A stretch of 64,000 bases of DNA from Rotaria sordida (Eukaryota; Rotifera; Eurotatoria; Philodinida; Philodinidae): contig CAJNOL010000180.1 in NCBI GenBank assembly GCA_905250125.1, forward strand, positions 1 through 64,000, written 5' to 3'. The notes below the pieces were generated by a model. The model saw nothing but the letters and a program-made list of their open reading frames with translations. It had not been told where the DNA came from and searched no databases. Below, in pieces: positions 40,434 to 51,276 of the stretch (the stretch's first letter is position 1; the number at the start of each line of letters is the position of its first letter). The position numbers and the translations under genes were made by a program.

Positions 40434-40505
40434 TTTATTAAATAGAAAACAGAGAATAGACAAAAAAAAACAAACAAACAAAAATCTAAAAAAAAAAACG
40501 AAAAT
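40434..40505 (-). promoter_or_regulatory. 72-base CCDC115-TMEM126 gap with acceptor-like tract
   Basis: On the minus strand the gap reads a long T-run ending tttttttttttag about 46 bases before the TMEM126 ATG, then a second pyrimidine-rich stretch. The gap is too short for an ordinary promoter plus terminator, so it may be a spliced-leader acceptor within a polycistronic unit. Rotifers are known to use spliced-leader trans-splicing; its use here is inference. Confidence 0.4.
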
Positions 40506-40976
40506 TTAATTATCCTTTTTATTTTCATCAAAATTTTCTTTAATTAAAAAAGTTTTTTTTTCTTTTAATAATTGTTCAATTTGATTTTTTAATTGTAAAA
40601 TCTTTTTTTGTCTTATACAAGTTTCTAATGCTAAATCAATTGTTTGTTGAAAAGATTTTTGACTTTGTTTTAATATTGTTGGACTTAATAAACCAAACCA
40701 TTTTAATGTATCATCATAATGTTCTTTATCAATTTGTTTTTCAATATTAAATGGTGTTAATGTTATAGATATTTTTGTTGATGCTATCATTGGATCTTTT
40801 TCAGAATATTGTAAACGTGAAAGATTATTAACACCCATTATAACACGTGCACGTGAAAGATTAAAATAGCCTTGTTTTATTGTATCATCAAGTAATTGTT
40901 TACATGCAAGTAAATGACCAAATTCTTCAAGATAATCAATTGTTAATTTATCTATTTGTTCGCAGAGAGAATCCAT
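40506..40976 (-). CDS. CCDC115: CCDC115 / Vma22-like V-ATPase assembly factor, 156 aa
   Basis: This small helical protein acts in the endoplasmic reticulum/Golgi route as an assembly factor for the membrane sector of the vacuolar proton pump, with TMEM199 in animals. Two conserved blocks identify it. FNLSRARVIMG then LSRLQY (residues about 37-57) matches LSLAKARYAMG...LQY in human CCDC115. DTLKWFGLLSPTILKQSQKSFQQ (about 88-110) matches its DPLNWFGILVP...LRQAQASF block. N- and C-terminal parts are predicted coiled coils. It is intronless, shorter than the human protein (about 180 aa) because the central linker is reduced, and starts at a true ATG. It leads a same-strand series with TMEM126 and the hydroxylase. 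Confidence 0.86.
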   Translation of the reverse strand: MDSLCEQIDKLTIDYLEEFGHLLACKQLLDDTIKQGYFNLSRARVIMGVNNLSRLQYSEKDPMIASTKISITLTPFNIEKQIDKEHYDDTLKWFGLLSPTILKQSQKSFQQTIDLALETCIRQKKILQLKNQIEQLLKEKKTFLIKENFDENKKDN

Positions 40977-41154
40977 TTGAAATAAAAATGTAGTTAGTTG
41001 TGTTGTAAGAGAGGTTGCTTTTATTCGTTTAAATAATAACCAATCATATGATTGTCATTTGGTTCTTTTTGTTACTTAACTTTTTGCGTTTATCATGATG
41101 GTATACTATCAACGAAATAAAAAATAAGCAATTTATCATTATTCTAGTATCTAA

Positions 41155-42170
41155 TAAAAATGCAGCTAGTGTAAGTGATTCTTAACTATTAATTGAATTA
41201 TTTATCCTTTGAGGCGAGATAATTTTCTTACATGTTTTTAGGTGATATTAATATGAGAATGAGCTTTTTATATTGTTTCATATATTTAAGATTATTGTGA
41301 TTTTGTTTATAGAGAGTTGCTTAGAAAAATTGAATAAGAAAAATTTTCATATATAAAATTTATTCTTCCAATGATGTAAATTAAAAGCTAATTTTTTTTT
41401 TATTGAATAACTATTTGCATTTCTACTAATAGTCCACTGAGGAGGTTAGTATTGAATAATAGATTATCTATGATCTAGTATTAATGGATTTGATGAAGAA
41501 TAATTGAATGATTTATCAAAATCATATGAGCTAAATGTCTAAGTTCTGAATTGTAATATAAAATAAGACGAAGAAGATATTGTAAGAACAATGATAAAAA
41601 TTGTTTAGGTTTAGTAAGAAAAATTATTTGAAGTTACTCTTATTTTTACAGAAAATCATTTAATTGAAGAAGCAATTAAAAATAGAATTTCATAGAAGGT
41701 ATAGTTAGTATAGAAGGATTAATCTTATTAATTATTTTTGATTATTCTAAGCTTTTGGGATGTAAGCATTAATTCTAACTTTTTCTTTTCTTTTCATCAC
41801 TTTTGCGTGACAATTACAGATGATGCACTGACTCTTTGTAGAGGTGTAAGATTTATCATTTAATCTTTTCTTTTTTTTTTTGTTATTCATTGTTTTTCAC
41901 TAATGACATGTTCTCATATACTTAACGATATGTTAGCTCTCTCAACATGATTTCCTCTATTGACTGCTTTTTCAAAAGTTTGTTTTATTGTTTAACGAAA
42001 GTCATATATGTCGTTGTTTTATTTCTAGATATTTATAACTATTGATAAAAAAGTTAATTTATCTATTCTTCATTGTGAGCTTGATTAAGTAAAGGAAATT
42101 TTAAAGCAACGGGTGTTAAAGAATATATTGTTTTGCAGAGTATGACACAGACATATAGAATTTATCTGTG
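41155..42170 (+). pseudogene. Decayed LYPLA (acyl-protein thioesterase) copy
   Basis: This aligns, exons and introns, with the intact thioesterase at 44.3 kb. Landmarks in order: 'gataattttcttacatg' (FLHG exon), 'aaaatttattcttccaa' (KFIFP), 'aaaatcatttaattgaagaagcaatt' (NHLIEEAI), 'gatgatgcactgactcttt' (the GGALAL exon), 'tctcatatacttaac', 'gataaaaaagttaatttatctattcttca' (DKKVNLPILQ) and 'gaaattttaaagcaacgggtgttaaagaatatatt'. It has in-frame stops (a TAG after NRIS, a TGA in place of the WLPL tryptophan), broken splice sites and a lost Ser-containing exon. Shared intron sequence shows tandem DNA duplication, not retroposition. It is nearer to the first intact copy than to the second. Confidence 0.85.
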
Positions 42171-44306
42171 TGTGCCAACGCATATCAGGGGGAATGTTTC
42201 AAGTTTGGAAAAAATTTTGGAATATTATTTAGCTATAGAAAAAGTGTTTCATTTGGGAATCTAAATAGAAAAATGAGTCTCCTAGAGGAATAAAAGTATA
42301 AGGATCGTACAGAGGTTCTTTGGTTTATTTATTAATAGAAAGTGTCGAAATAGGTTGTTCTTTTATTTGACTATACAATGCATTACGTTTTGAAACTGAG
42401 AACTGTTTCTATTAATTGTTGATTAATAATGATTAGTTTTTTTATGTGATAATTTTTGTGTATTAAATAAAATCGATTTCTTTTTCGTCTTTCTTCAAAT
42501 GTGCTCGTGGAAAAGTGACTTTAACTTCTCCTTTATTTTGATAGTAGAGAAAAGTTTTTTCAAGAATTTATCTACGTTTGAAAAAAAATTTTTCATTTTA
42601 GAGACGCAGATTCTGCATCTCTCGTATGATAGTATGAATCATATGAATTATGATCAAATAAGGAGTTTATTCTTATATTTCTTTCTTTTTATCGATTGAA
42701 GTTTTTTTGTTAATTATTCAATCGCTTTTGAGTCGAGACTCTATGTATTGTGTAGATCTAAATGAGTTATGAATATCTTGAAAAGATATCGCGTATATTG
42801 CTACGAAGATGCTGTACGTTTACAGTATTTTTTTAAATGAGCACCATGGTCTTCTCAGCAACATCAGAAAAAATGATTTCCAAATTTTGACCTGAAACGT
42901 TGTATAGACAGAGACCTTAACGAGAGTAGTCGCTATTATCATAGTTATATGTTAGAATAGGAACGGCGACAAGATCTGAAACATTCACAATAGATTGATT
43001 TAATTAAGATCTGCTAGTGTTCCTGAAAGGAATCACGACATTCATTTAAAAAGTACTGTAGAAGTTCAACATCTCCATAGCAACAAGTATAAATTCTTTT
43101 CAGGATATTCATAACTCATTTAAACCTAAAAAAATGCACATAGTTTAGACTAAAAACGAGTGAACATTTAGAAGATTTCCATTCTTAGACATTAACAAGA
43201 ATTTTTCTTTTCATTTCTATTCATAAAATCAGAATCGTGCTCTTCATATTCGATGTGATAAGCCTAAGAGATAAAAAAAATAAGACTAGTTGAAACAATT
43301 GTTAAAAGAAGTCATAGTTTATAGCAAAGCAATGAATACTAATTGATTCATAAATATTTATTTGTGTAATGTAATTAGAATGATCAAACTTTGCAAATTT
43401 TCAGTATTTTTATGTAAACTTAATCGAACATAGTTCGCGATCGTGCGATACATTTTAATGAATCAAAAGACAAATCTGATCAATATTGTTTGTCTTTATG
43501 AAAAAGAAAATAAGAATCCTATGGTTGAATGAATATTTAATTAAATCGAAAGACATTAACATAAGTCGGCTCTGTCTGCACTTCGTGCAGTCAACTGACT
43601 TAAAAAGCACTAAGCTCTAATATTATTAAGTAAAGTCAATGAAGCATTAGTCCGGTAAATTCAGGTTCTTCGATAGAAATAAAATTATTTATGTAGGACA
43701 AAAAGAGAATAATAATCAAGTATTGTCTCATTCTTTATCAGTAGCTATTCTTAGCTCGATACTTACTCTTACGAATCTTTTCAACAGTTGTAGAATAAGA
43801 AAGACAGAATATTTATTATTAATTAGATATAAGTATTTACGTGTTTGTATTTGAAATCAGATATTTATAAGTCTGTCAATGGATTATAGCTGAAAAGACT
43901 TTTTTTTTTCTGTGTCAAGAAAACAAAAGGATGTCAACAAAAGCGAGACTAAATGTCTTTTTTTTTGTTTTCTTACGACTAAAGATATATAGTTTTTATC
44001 TATTTTTAGGAGTTGAAAGAAATAGTTGTTGTCATCAAATGACGTTTGCCAAGAGAAGATAAATTGACACTTTTTATTTGTTCTATTTGCATATTCCTTT
44101 TTTTTGTGTTTTTTGTTAACTATTTATACATTATTCATATCTCTCGTTGTTATTTATTTTTTGTTCTTTGTTTTTTTGGTATTGATTGAAAACTTGATAA
44201 GTGAGTATGATGAATGAAAACTTTTTGATTTTGTTTAATTCATCTAGAGAACATTCATTATAATTAGAAGAAGCAGAAAAATAAAAATAAAAGGTTACCA
44301 ACGAAT
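42171..44306. other. Spacer between LYPLA pseudogene and first intact copy
   Basis: It contains repeat family B copy 1 (42,720-43,020) and otherwise AT-rich DNA. I see no gene. The last few hundred bases should carry the promoter and 5' UTR of the downstream thioesterase. Confidence 0.5.
42720..43020 (+). repeat. Dispersed repeat family B, copy 1
   Basis: It is a direct repeat of 51,455-51,850. Shared blocks are 'gagactctatg' versus 'aagactctgtg', 'gagttatgaatatcttgaaaagat' versus 'gagctatgaataccctgaaaagat', 'cgtttacagtattttt' versus 'catttttacggtattttt' and 'aaacattcacaataga' versus 'aaacattcacaataaa'. It has no coding capacity and is probably a decayed mobile element. Confidence 0.6.
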
Positions 44307-46997
44307 ATGACTGAACCTTCGATTATCCCTGCAAGTGAACAACATACAGCTACTGTAAAATATTTGATTTTAGATTTTGTTTTTTTGTCAAAATATAATA
44401 TATATATATATTCTTTTGTTTAGATTATCTTCTTACATGGTTTAGATGATGTTGGGTATGAGATTGAAGATTTCTATTATATATTTAAAATTTATAAATT
44501 GTTGTGTTTTTTTGTTTATAGTAAAACTTGGTTAGATGAATTTAATATGTTTGATATACCGAAAAGAATACGACATGTAAAATTTATTTTTCCAACAGCG
44601 TAAATAAAGAATAATGGAAATTGTTTTATTGAAAAATCTATAATATTTCGATTTATTACTTAGTCCAATTATAAATATATCGAAAAATCATGGAACACCA
44701 ATGACTAGTTGTAAGTCATTAAATGATTTGTATTTATTCGAATTAATGTTTTTTATATAGGGTTTGATGTTTATGGTTTTGATGAAAGTGCTAAAGAAGA
44801 TCAAGAAGGTATTGAAAAAGCATCACAACTTTGTAAGATTATTTCTTAATGATAAATTTTATGTTTATTAATTTCTTATTGTTTAGTAAATAGTTTTGTT
44901 GAAGACGAAATTAAAAATGGAATTCCATCAGAGCGTATAGTGAGTAAAGAAAGATTTTTATATTATTAATTATTTCTCTTTTTTTTTTTGTTTGATGTTT
45001 TATTTTAGATTATTGGAGGATTTTCAATGTGAGAATTAATTCTAATGTTTTTATTGTCTTTTCATTTCTTTCGCTTAACAATTAGGGGTGGTGCATTGGC
45101 TCTTCATACAGGTATGAAACATCCATACTCATCTTGTTTGCTTTTCCTTTATTTATATTTTTTTGATCGTATATCTCAGAAATCTTGAAGAAGTTTCATG
45201 GTAGATAATTCGTTTTTTTTTATTTGATAGTGCATATCAGTATGTAGTACTTCTATAATTAGCGCTACATCTTGATATGGTCTTTCAAAATAGGCAAAAA
45301 GAAATTAAATATATAGATTAAGAGACTACAAAAAATTTTGGATTGTCATATGAACTATTTTTGATTCTTGTTTGTTAAATATCTCGCGAAACTGTCATAA
45401 TAAAGAGCTGAAAATTTTAACATAGCTTCTTTATTACAGTCCTAACACAGTCTGAAAATTTCATGTGACTTGAATATACTTGGACGAAGATATATTTATG
45501 CATGGTTTGTTTCTAGCATTGGTATCTCCTCATACACTTGGCGGTGTTTTAGCTCTTTCAGCATGGCTTCCTTTACTGACTACTTTTCCTAACGTTAGTT
45601 TTATTATTTAACAGAAATTAAATACGTCGACTATTTTTTTTCATTTCTAGGCACTTGTAGCTGGTGATAAAAAAGTTAATTTACCGATTCTTCAATGTCA
45701 TGGTATATTAGATATAGAAAATAATATATTGAAAGTATTGTTTATTATGATACATAGGTAATAAAGATTTGATAATACAAATCAATCGAGCTCGATTATG
45801 TGAAGAGAATTTTAAAGCAATGGGTCTTAAAGAATATATTTTTAAAGAGTATGATGATATGGATCATACAAATTGTGGTCAAGTAAGAATTTTATTTTCG
45901 ATTTTCTCATCAATCAAACTTTTATTTCGTTGAATGTTTCCTTAGTCTAATTGTTTCTGTTTTTACAATTTAAAGATAAAGAATATAACTAAGTCAACTT
46001 TTTTTTTCATTTCGATCTTACTAATATATAATTTAAGTTGAATCAAACCTGCACATTTCTATATATGCGAGAACATACTTTTTTTTACGATTGGCACATA
46101 ATAATTAAATGAATGAATAATAAATTCGATTAATATTGTTCATCTTTCTATAAAATCAATAATCATATTGCTGATTTCGAGCTTCTGTTCTTCTACAGGT
46201 CGACAACATCCTATAAATCAATCGATCTAATTGACATAGTATGTCAAAGAATGTGGATGTCGCTGATCTGAAGACATACCTGAGTTTTGATTTAAATAAA
46301 ATGCATCAAATATAGTAGTAAGACACAACACTATTAAACTTTATAATACATAAGTTCGGTAGATTAGATTCAATTTTTTTTTCTCAACATCTACAAAGTT
46401 ATTCATGTGAATGAAAGAGAAAATCATCAAGTTGTGTTTCATTCTTCGAAAATAAGCATCGTTAGTTTGATACTTACTGTCATCTAAATGCACCACTCAG
46501 TAATAAAACCAATTAAAGATAAAGAATACTTATTATTAATTGAACACAAGTATCTATAAGATCGTATGAGAAATACAAACATTTAGTGGCGTTAGAAAGT
46601 TTATAGAGTCTAAGAAATGTCGAGTTAAACACAACAGCGTTTTCTTTTTATTTTATATATAGTTTCATAGAGTATATAATGAAATCTAATTGTAAATATT
46701 GAGTAACTCTACTTTTTGTTATCTATTAAATTCGTAAAATGTTTTATACTATGAATAAATAAACAAATACTAGCAACCAACTGACAATAGTGGTAAAATT
46801 CTATGAGAATTGTTTATAGTCAAAACACTATACGTCAATGTATTAATAAAGTGTTGGTGAAACGAGACAAAATTCTTTCTTTTTTTTTTTTTTATTATTA
46901 CACTAATTCATGTGTATGTGTGTGTTTTATTTGTCTATTTTAGGAAATGAAAGATATAATTGATTTTATCGAACAATATTTACCAAACCGAGATTAA
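44307..46997 (+). CDS. LYPLA1: Acyl-protein thioesterase (LYPLA1/2-like), copy A, 12 exons, 227 aa
   Basis: Exons: 44307-44354, 44424-44455, 44522-44599, 44664-44710, 44761-44832, 44887-44939, 45009-45028, 45086-45111, 45517-45593, 45651-45702, 45758-45882, 46944-46997 (684 bases, in frame). This cytosolic alpha/beta-hydrolase cleaves palmitoyl thioesters from proteins and also lysophospholipids. The family marks are IIFLHGLDDVG, KFIFPTAP, SWFDVYGF, NGIPSERI and the nucleophile elbow GFSMGGA. The catalytic triad is Ser116, Asp172 and His205. Length equals the animal family (about 230). Intron 11 is about 1.06 kb; the rest are mostly 50-70, with intron 8 about 400. Compared with copy B the 'thumb' (ISKNHGTPMTSWF) is more diverged from the family's VTLNM consensus, so substrate range may differ. 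LYPLA1 and LYPLA2 cannot be told apart here. Confidence 0.92.
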
Positions 46998-47183
46998 TTA
47001 TTAATTTGTGATTTTAACTATTGATTGTCTTGTTGATTGTTTTTTTTTAATTGAATATAATTTTTGTTATCTTTTTCTTTGCTACTTATGTTTTTCTTTT
47101 CACATTATATTATTTCTTGAGAGTGAAAGAGAAAAAAAAACTATTTTAAAAATCATATGTTTCAGTTGTTTTCTTGTTTTTGA

Positions 47184-49063
47184 ATGGGAAATTCATGTTC
47201 AACGACATGGCCATTAAATCTTTGTTTAAAATCATCTGAAACATCAACACAATCAGATGATGAAACTAGTTTATCAAAAAATATGGCTGAATCAGCCATT
47301 ATTTCTACGACTGCCCAGCATACAGCTACGGTAAAATGATTAAATTTACATTTTAGAACATATCATATTTATTCTTCTATTTAGGTTATTTTCTTACATG
47401 GTCTCGGTGATGTTGGGTATGAAAATTAATTTTCATTTTTTTTTATATATATTTGAGACAATACTTTCGTTTTTTTTTAGAGGAAGTTGGCATGAAGTAT
47501 TTAATACGTATCGTATTGCAAAATCTCTTCCACATGTGAAATTTATTTTTCCAACAGCGTAAACAAAAAGAATTAATTTAGCCTTTTTTTTTATGAAACA
47601 CGGTCTAACAGAGCTGTTGAAGTATAGGACTAAAAATTTAGATCCCGACCCAGCCCGCTAAAGTCCATAAGATTCAAAATTTTTCGACCCAATCGAACCG
47701 TAATTTGATATTCTCCATGAAATTTTTTCAAATTGAAATTGAATAGTCACCTCGACGATACGAGATATTTTTTTCCAGTTTTTCTACATTCGGTGTCTAG
47801 CCCGCCCTACACATTTCTCAGACGATTAGAGTCCAACAAATCCAGCGGACTTCACAATTCACAGGCTGTGACATATCGTATATGAATAACGTCTCGGTAT
47901 GATATATAAACTACTTTCTTATTGCATTTCGGGAAAGGACAGTGAAGAAATGTGTGCGAAAATAGATAGAAGAAAACAATCTAGTTGTAATTAGCAACAG
48001 TAACTATAACGTGTTTCACACTCTAATTTCGTAGCAATTGCACTAACAGCTTTTTCATTAATGCTTTATTGTTTATATAATAGTCCCGTGCAGAAAGTAA
48101 CATTGAATATGGGAACGTCTATGACGAGTTGTAAGTGATAATAATGAAGATTTTATTAATTAAATATGATGATTTCAATAGGGTTTGATATCTTGGGACT
48201 TGATCAACAGGCAAAAGAAGATCAAGAAGGCATTGAAAAATCATCAATATTTTGTTAGTTTTTTATTTTGCTTTTTTTTTCTCATATATTTCTGTTTACA
48301 TTATTTTTAGTAAATCATCTTGTTGAAGAAGAAATTAAACGTGGAATTCCACCTGAACGCATTGTAAGTATGAGAATTTCTTAAAAAATTCATTACATTC
48401 TTTTTTGTTTCATAATATTCAATTATAGATAGTCGGTGGTTTTTCTATGTAAGTTTTTGAATTAAACTATTTTTTTTAATATTTTGTATGTCAAATGAGG
48501 GGTGGTGCAATTGCACTTCATGCAGGTATATTTACATATATATATATATCTATATTGTTTCTGTTATCTTATTATTTTTCAGCTTTGACATGTCCTCATA
48601 CACTTGCAGGTGTTATAGCTTTATCAACATGGCTTCCTTTATCAACAACATTTCCGGAAGTTAGTTTTATTATTTAAAGAACTATATACATATTAAATAG
48701 ATGTTTATTATTAGGCACTTGTATCAGGTGATAAAAAAGTTAATTTACCTATTCTTCAATGTCATGGTAAATAGTAATAGAATGATAAAAAATTTACAAA
48801 GATTTTGTTTTTTCATATATAGGTGATCAAGATTCATTGGTTCAATTAAGATGGGCTCGACTTACTGAACAAGGTATTAAAGCAATGGGTTTTAAACAAT
48901 ATACATTTAAAGTATATAATCATATGGGACATTCATCATGTGGCCAGGTATAAAATTTTTATTTAGTAAATCTTTTAAATCGATCTAGATTGTTTTGATT
49001 TTGTTTTAGGAAATGAAAGATGTTTGTTCATTTATTATACAATATTTGCCCAAAATAGCTTAA
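47184..49063 (+). CDS. LYPLA1: Acyl-protein thioesterase (LYPLA1/2-like), copy B, 12 exons, 260 aa
   Basis: Exons: 47184-47330, 47385-47416, 47481-47558, 48084-48130, 48182-48253, 48311-48363, 48429-48448, 48500-48525, 48583-48659, 48715-48766, 48823-48947, 49010-49063 (783 bases). Exons 2-12 have the same lengths and phases as copy A, so the two are tandem duplicates. Triad: Ser149 (GFSMGGA), Asp205, His238. PVQKVTLNMGTSMTSWFD is close to the animal APT1 consensus, so this is the more conserved copy. The ATG at 47184 directly follows an in-frame TGA, giving an N-terminus MGNSCSTTW. That fits N-myristoylation (Gly2, Ser6) with a nearby cysteine for palmitoylation. A later ATG at 47283 would give a start like copy A. 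Intron 3 holds repeat family A. Confidence 0.92.
47630..47870 (+). repeat. Dispersed repeat family A, copy 2
   Basis: This lies in intron 3 of thioesterase copy B and matches 11,220-11,470 in inverse orientation. It is more GC-rich than the host intron. Both known copies sit inside introns. Confidence 0.6.
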
Positions 49064-49542
49064 CAAATAATATCTAATATCTAATTTTTGTATATTCTTA
49101 AAATATTGACCTATATTTGAGTATTTATTTAGTATATAATACATATATATGTTTGTATATCTGTGTGATTTTATTGTTTGTTTTTGAGAAAATAAGAACT
49201 ATTGTTTGAATAATAAATAGATAAAAAAATTATCAATGATTAATTCTTACGAATCAAAATCAATGAAAATAGTTTAACATTTTTTTTTTCATCATTTATA
49301 CTAATTCTCATGCTTATTTCTGATGTCAGATTATTTAAGGAATATATTGATTTACTTTTTATTCTGATTATAAAACAAAACACATTTCAGATGAATGTAT
49401 ACATGTCTATAAAATAACATCAATTTCAATAAAAATCAAAAACAAATCTATGTAGTCAATCATTTGTTTTTGTTCTTTTCTTATTTTTTTTTGAAAGAGT
49501 TTTGTTTATATATTGAAGAATATTTATTGTAAAAGAAGTAAA
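49064..49542. other. Convergent spacer, thioesterase B and RNA ligase
   Basis: This AT-rich spacer carries the 3' ends of two convergent genes, with AATAAA-like motifs on both strands (for example near 49,210 on the plus strand). There is no gene. Confidence 0.55.
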
Positions 49543-51276
49543 TCAGTCTATATTATCACCATCAATTATAAATCCATTCTTTTTCATTGGTGCTTTATCC
49601 CAATGTTCAGTTATACCAGCTGTAAAATCACTTCGTACTATTTTACCACGATTAATAACTTGTCCATTTTGTTCTTCTTTAACATAAATACCTTCAACTG
49701 GACCATCATAAAATTGAGATGGATAATGAACCATTTCTTTTAAAATATTATCTGCTGGTCTTGGTCCTCGATACATAATTGGTACTAAATTTAAATTAGT
49801 TTGTTCAAATAATCGTTCCAATGTATCACGATCAGTCCATGTTTGTGTTTGACGATCATATAAATCAAAAGCAAGAAATCGATCAGGTAATCTTGTATAA
49901 GGTATTGAATGTGTTGCTACAAGCCATTCACCATAAAGAATATATCGTTCTGAATATGAATTATCACGATCTAAAATATGATAAAGACTTTCACGATGTG
50001 TTTCAATCCATGTGTAAAGTGGACGAAATTGTACATGTGTTGTTGATGTTATATAATGTGAACGATTTTGTACAAGTAATTCTTTATCAACTGATAATGA
50101 AAAACCCATATTAGCACCATCAACTTTTTCTGTTATAACAACATATGGTGTATGATTTGTTTGATTAAATGATACTAAAAAATCATCTGCTGTAGCAGCA
50201 CCTAAATTCATAATATGACCTGTACGTAAAAATTTTAATATACCAATTGGTGTTAATCGTTTAATTAAATCATTAGCTGCATCAAATGATCGTATAGTAC
50301 ATATAGCAATAAATCCTTCATCAAGTTTTGGTTTTTCCATTTGTCTTTGCATACTTTGAACAGCTGTTCGTACACGTTGACCAGGTATAAGTGTTGGATG
50401 ATCGGAACGTTGTTGTGCACGTGATATACATAAATCTGGATTATAATCAAAATAAATACATATGGGTTTTCGTGCCCAATGTGCAAGTGCAAGCCATTGT
50501 TTACGATCTTCACGATCTGTATTACAACGATCTAAAATTGCTTTAGAATATTTTCCTGGTCGACTTAATTCACGTTCACATATATCACGTGATCTTGTTT
50601 CATCTTGTGAAACAATTGTCCAATGATCATCACGATTTAATATCATTTGTGCTACATAAGATTTTCCTGAACCCGGTATACCACAAAGCATTATTAAATC
50701 AATATTTCCATCTAATTGTCCTTCAATTTCAAGTGGTATTCCTTCAGGTTCAGTAGGTAATGGTGGTAATGGTGATTGTCGTTTCCATACAGTACTAACA
50801 AATGTATGTATAAATCGTTCTTGTTCTTCTGTTTCAATACTTCCAGGTCTTAATTGTCGTAATTTATCAATAGCTTCACCAGCTGACATAAATGGTTGTG
50901 TCCATTCTTGAGCTGTTGTTGTTTGAAAACCATATATAGCTAAATAACAAGCAATCATTGTACCAGCTCGACCTTTTCCACCACCACAATGAATTAATAA
51001 CGGTGTTTTAGTTGGATCATTAATTAAACGAAAAAATAAATCAACTTGTTCAATTGTTGGTGCTCGATAATTTTCAATAGGAAGATGTGTATGTGAAATT
51101 GTTTTATTAAAAAACCATTCTTCAGATAAAGGTTTTTCTTCTGTTAATGTTATAATATGTCGAATACCAATATGAGCAGATGCAAGAGCATCAATATCAC
51201 GTTCATGTCGTGGAGTTGACATGATAGACAAAAAAAATGGAACAATCCAACGAAAGTAACGTGGTAATGAAAACAT
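49543..51276 (-). CDS. DUSP23-like phosphatase + P-loop kinase + ATP-dependent RNA ligase fusion, 577 aa
   Basis: One intronless frame joins three enzymes. (1) Residues 1-165: DUSP23-like phosphatase, with PRYFRWIVP at the start, HCGGGKGRAGT (Cys97, Arg103) and LRPGSIETEEQERF, nearly identical to DUSP23. The usual acidic Asp is not obvious; Glu68 may serve. (2) About 190-345: polynucleotide-kinase-type P-loop ATPase, GIPGSGKS (Lys205) and SQDETR (Asp225, equivalent to the T4 Pnk base). (3) About 346-577: Rnl2-like nucleotidyltransferase with EKVDGAN (Lys384 takes AMP), YGEWLVATHSI (Glu450), FLAFDLYD, VEGIYVK (Glu528, Lys533) and GKIVRSDF (Lys545). All ligase motifs are intact. Predicted role: trim or phosphorylate RNA ends and seal them. 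A splice-acceptor-like tttcatttag lies two bases before the ATG. Confidence 0.9.
   Translation of the reverse strand: MFSLPRYFRWIVPFFLSIMSTPRHERDIDALASAHIGIRHIITLTEEKPLSEEWFFNKTISHTHLPIENYRAPTIEQVDLFFRLINDPTKTPLLIHCGGGKGRAGTMIACYLAIYGFQTTTAQEWTQPFMSAGEAIDKLRQLRPGSIETEEQERFIHTFVSTVWKRQSPLPPLPTEPEGIPLEIEGQLDGNIDLIMLCGIPGSGKSYVAQMILNRDDHWTIVSQDETRSRDICERELSRPGKYSKAILDRCNTDREDRKQWLALAHWARKPICIYFDYNPDLCISRAQQRSDHPTLIPGQRVRTAVQSMQRQMEKPKLDEGFIAICTIRSFDAANDLIKRLTPIGILKFLRTGHIMNLGAATADDFLVSFNQTNHTPYVVITEKVDGANMGFSLSVDKELLVQNRSHYITSTTHVQFRPLYTWIETHRESLYHILDRDNSYSERYILYGEWLVATHSIPYTRLPDRFLAFDLYDRQTQTWTDRDTLERLFEQTNLNLVPIMYRGPRPADNILKEMVHYPSQFYDGPVEGIYVKEEQNGQVINRGKIVRSDFTAGITEHWDKAPMKKNGFIIDGDNID

Noticed and set aside
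49821-50513. Open frames overlapping the RNA ligase gene in other frames
   Set aside because: Shadows of a long, motif-rich coding frame.
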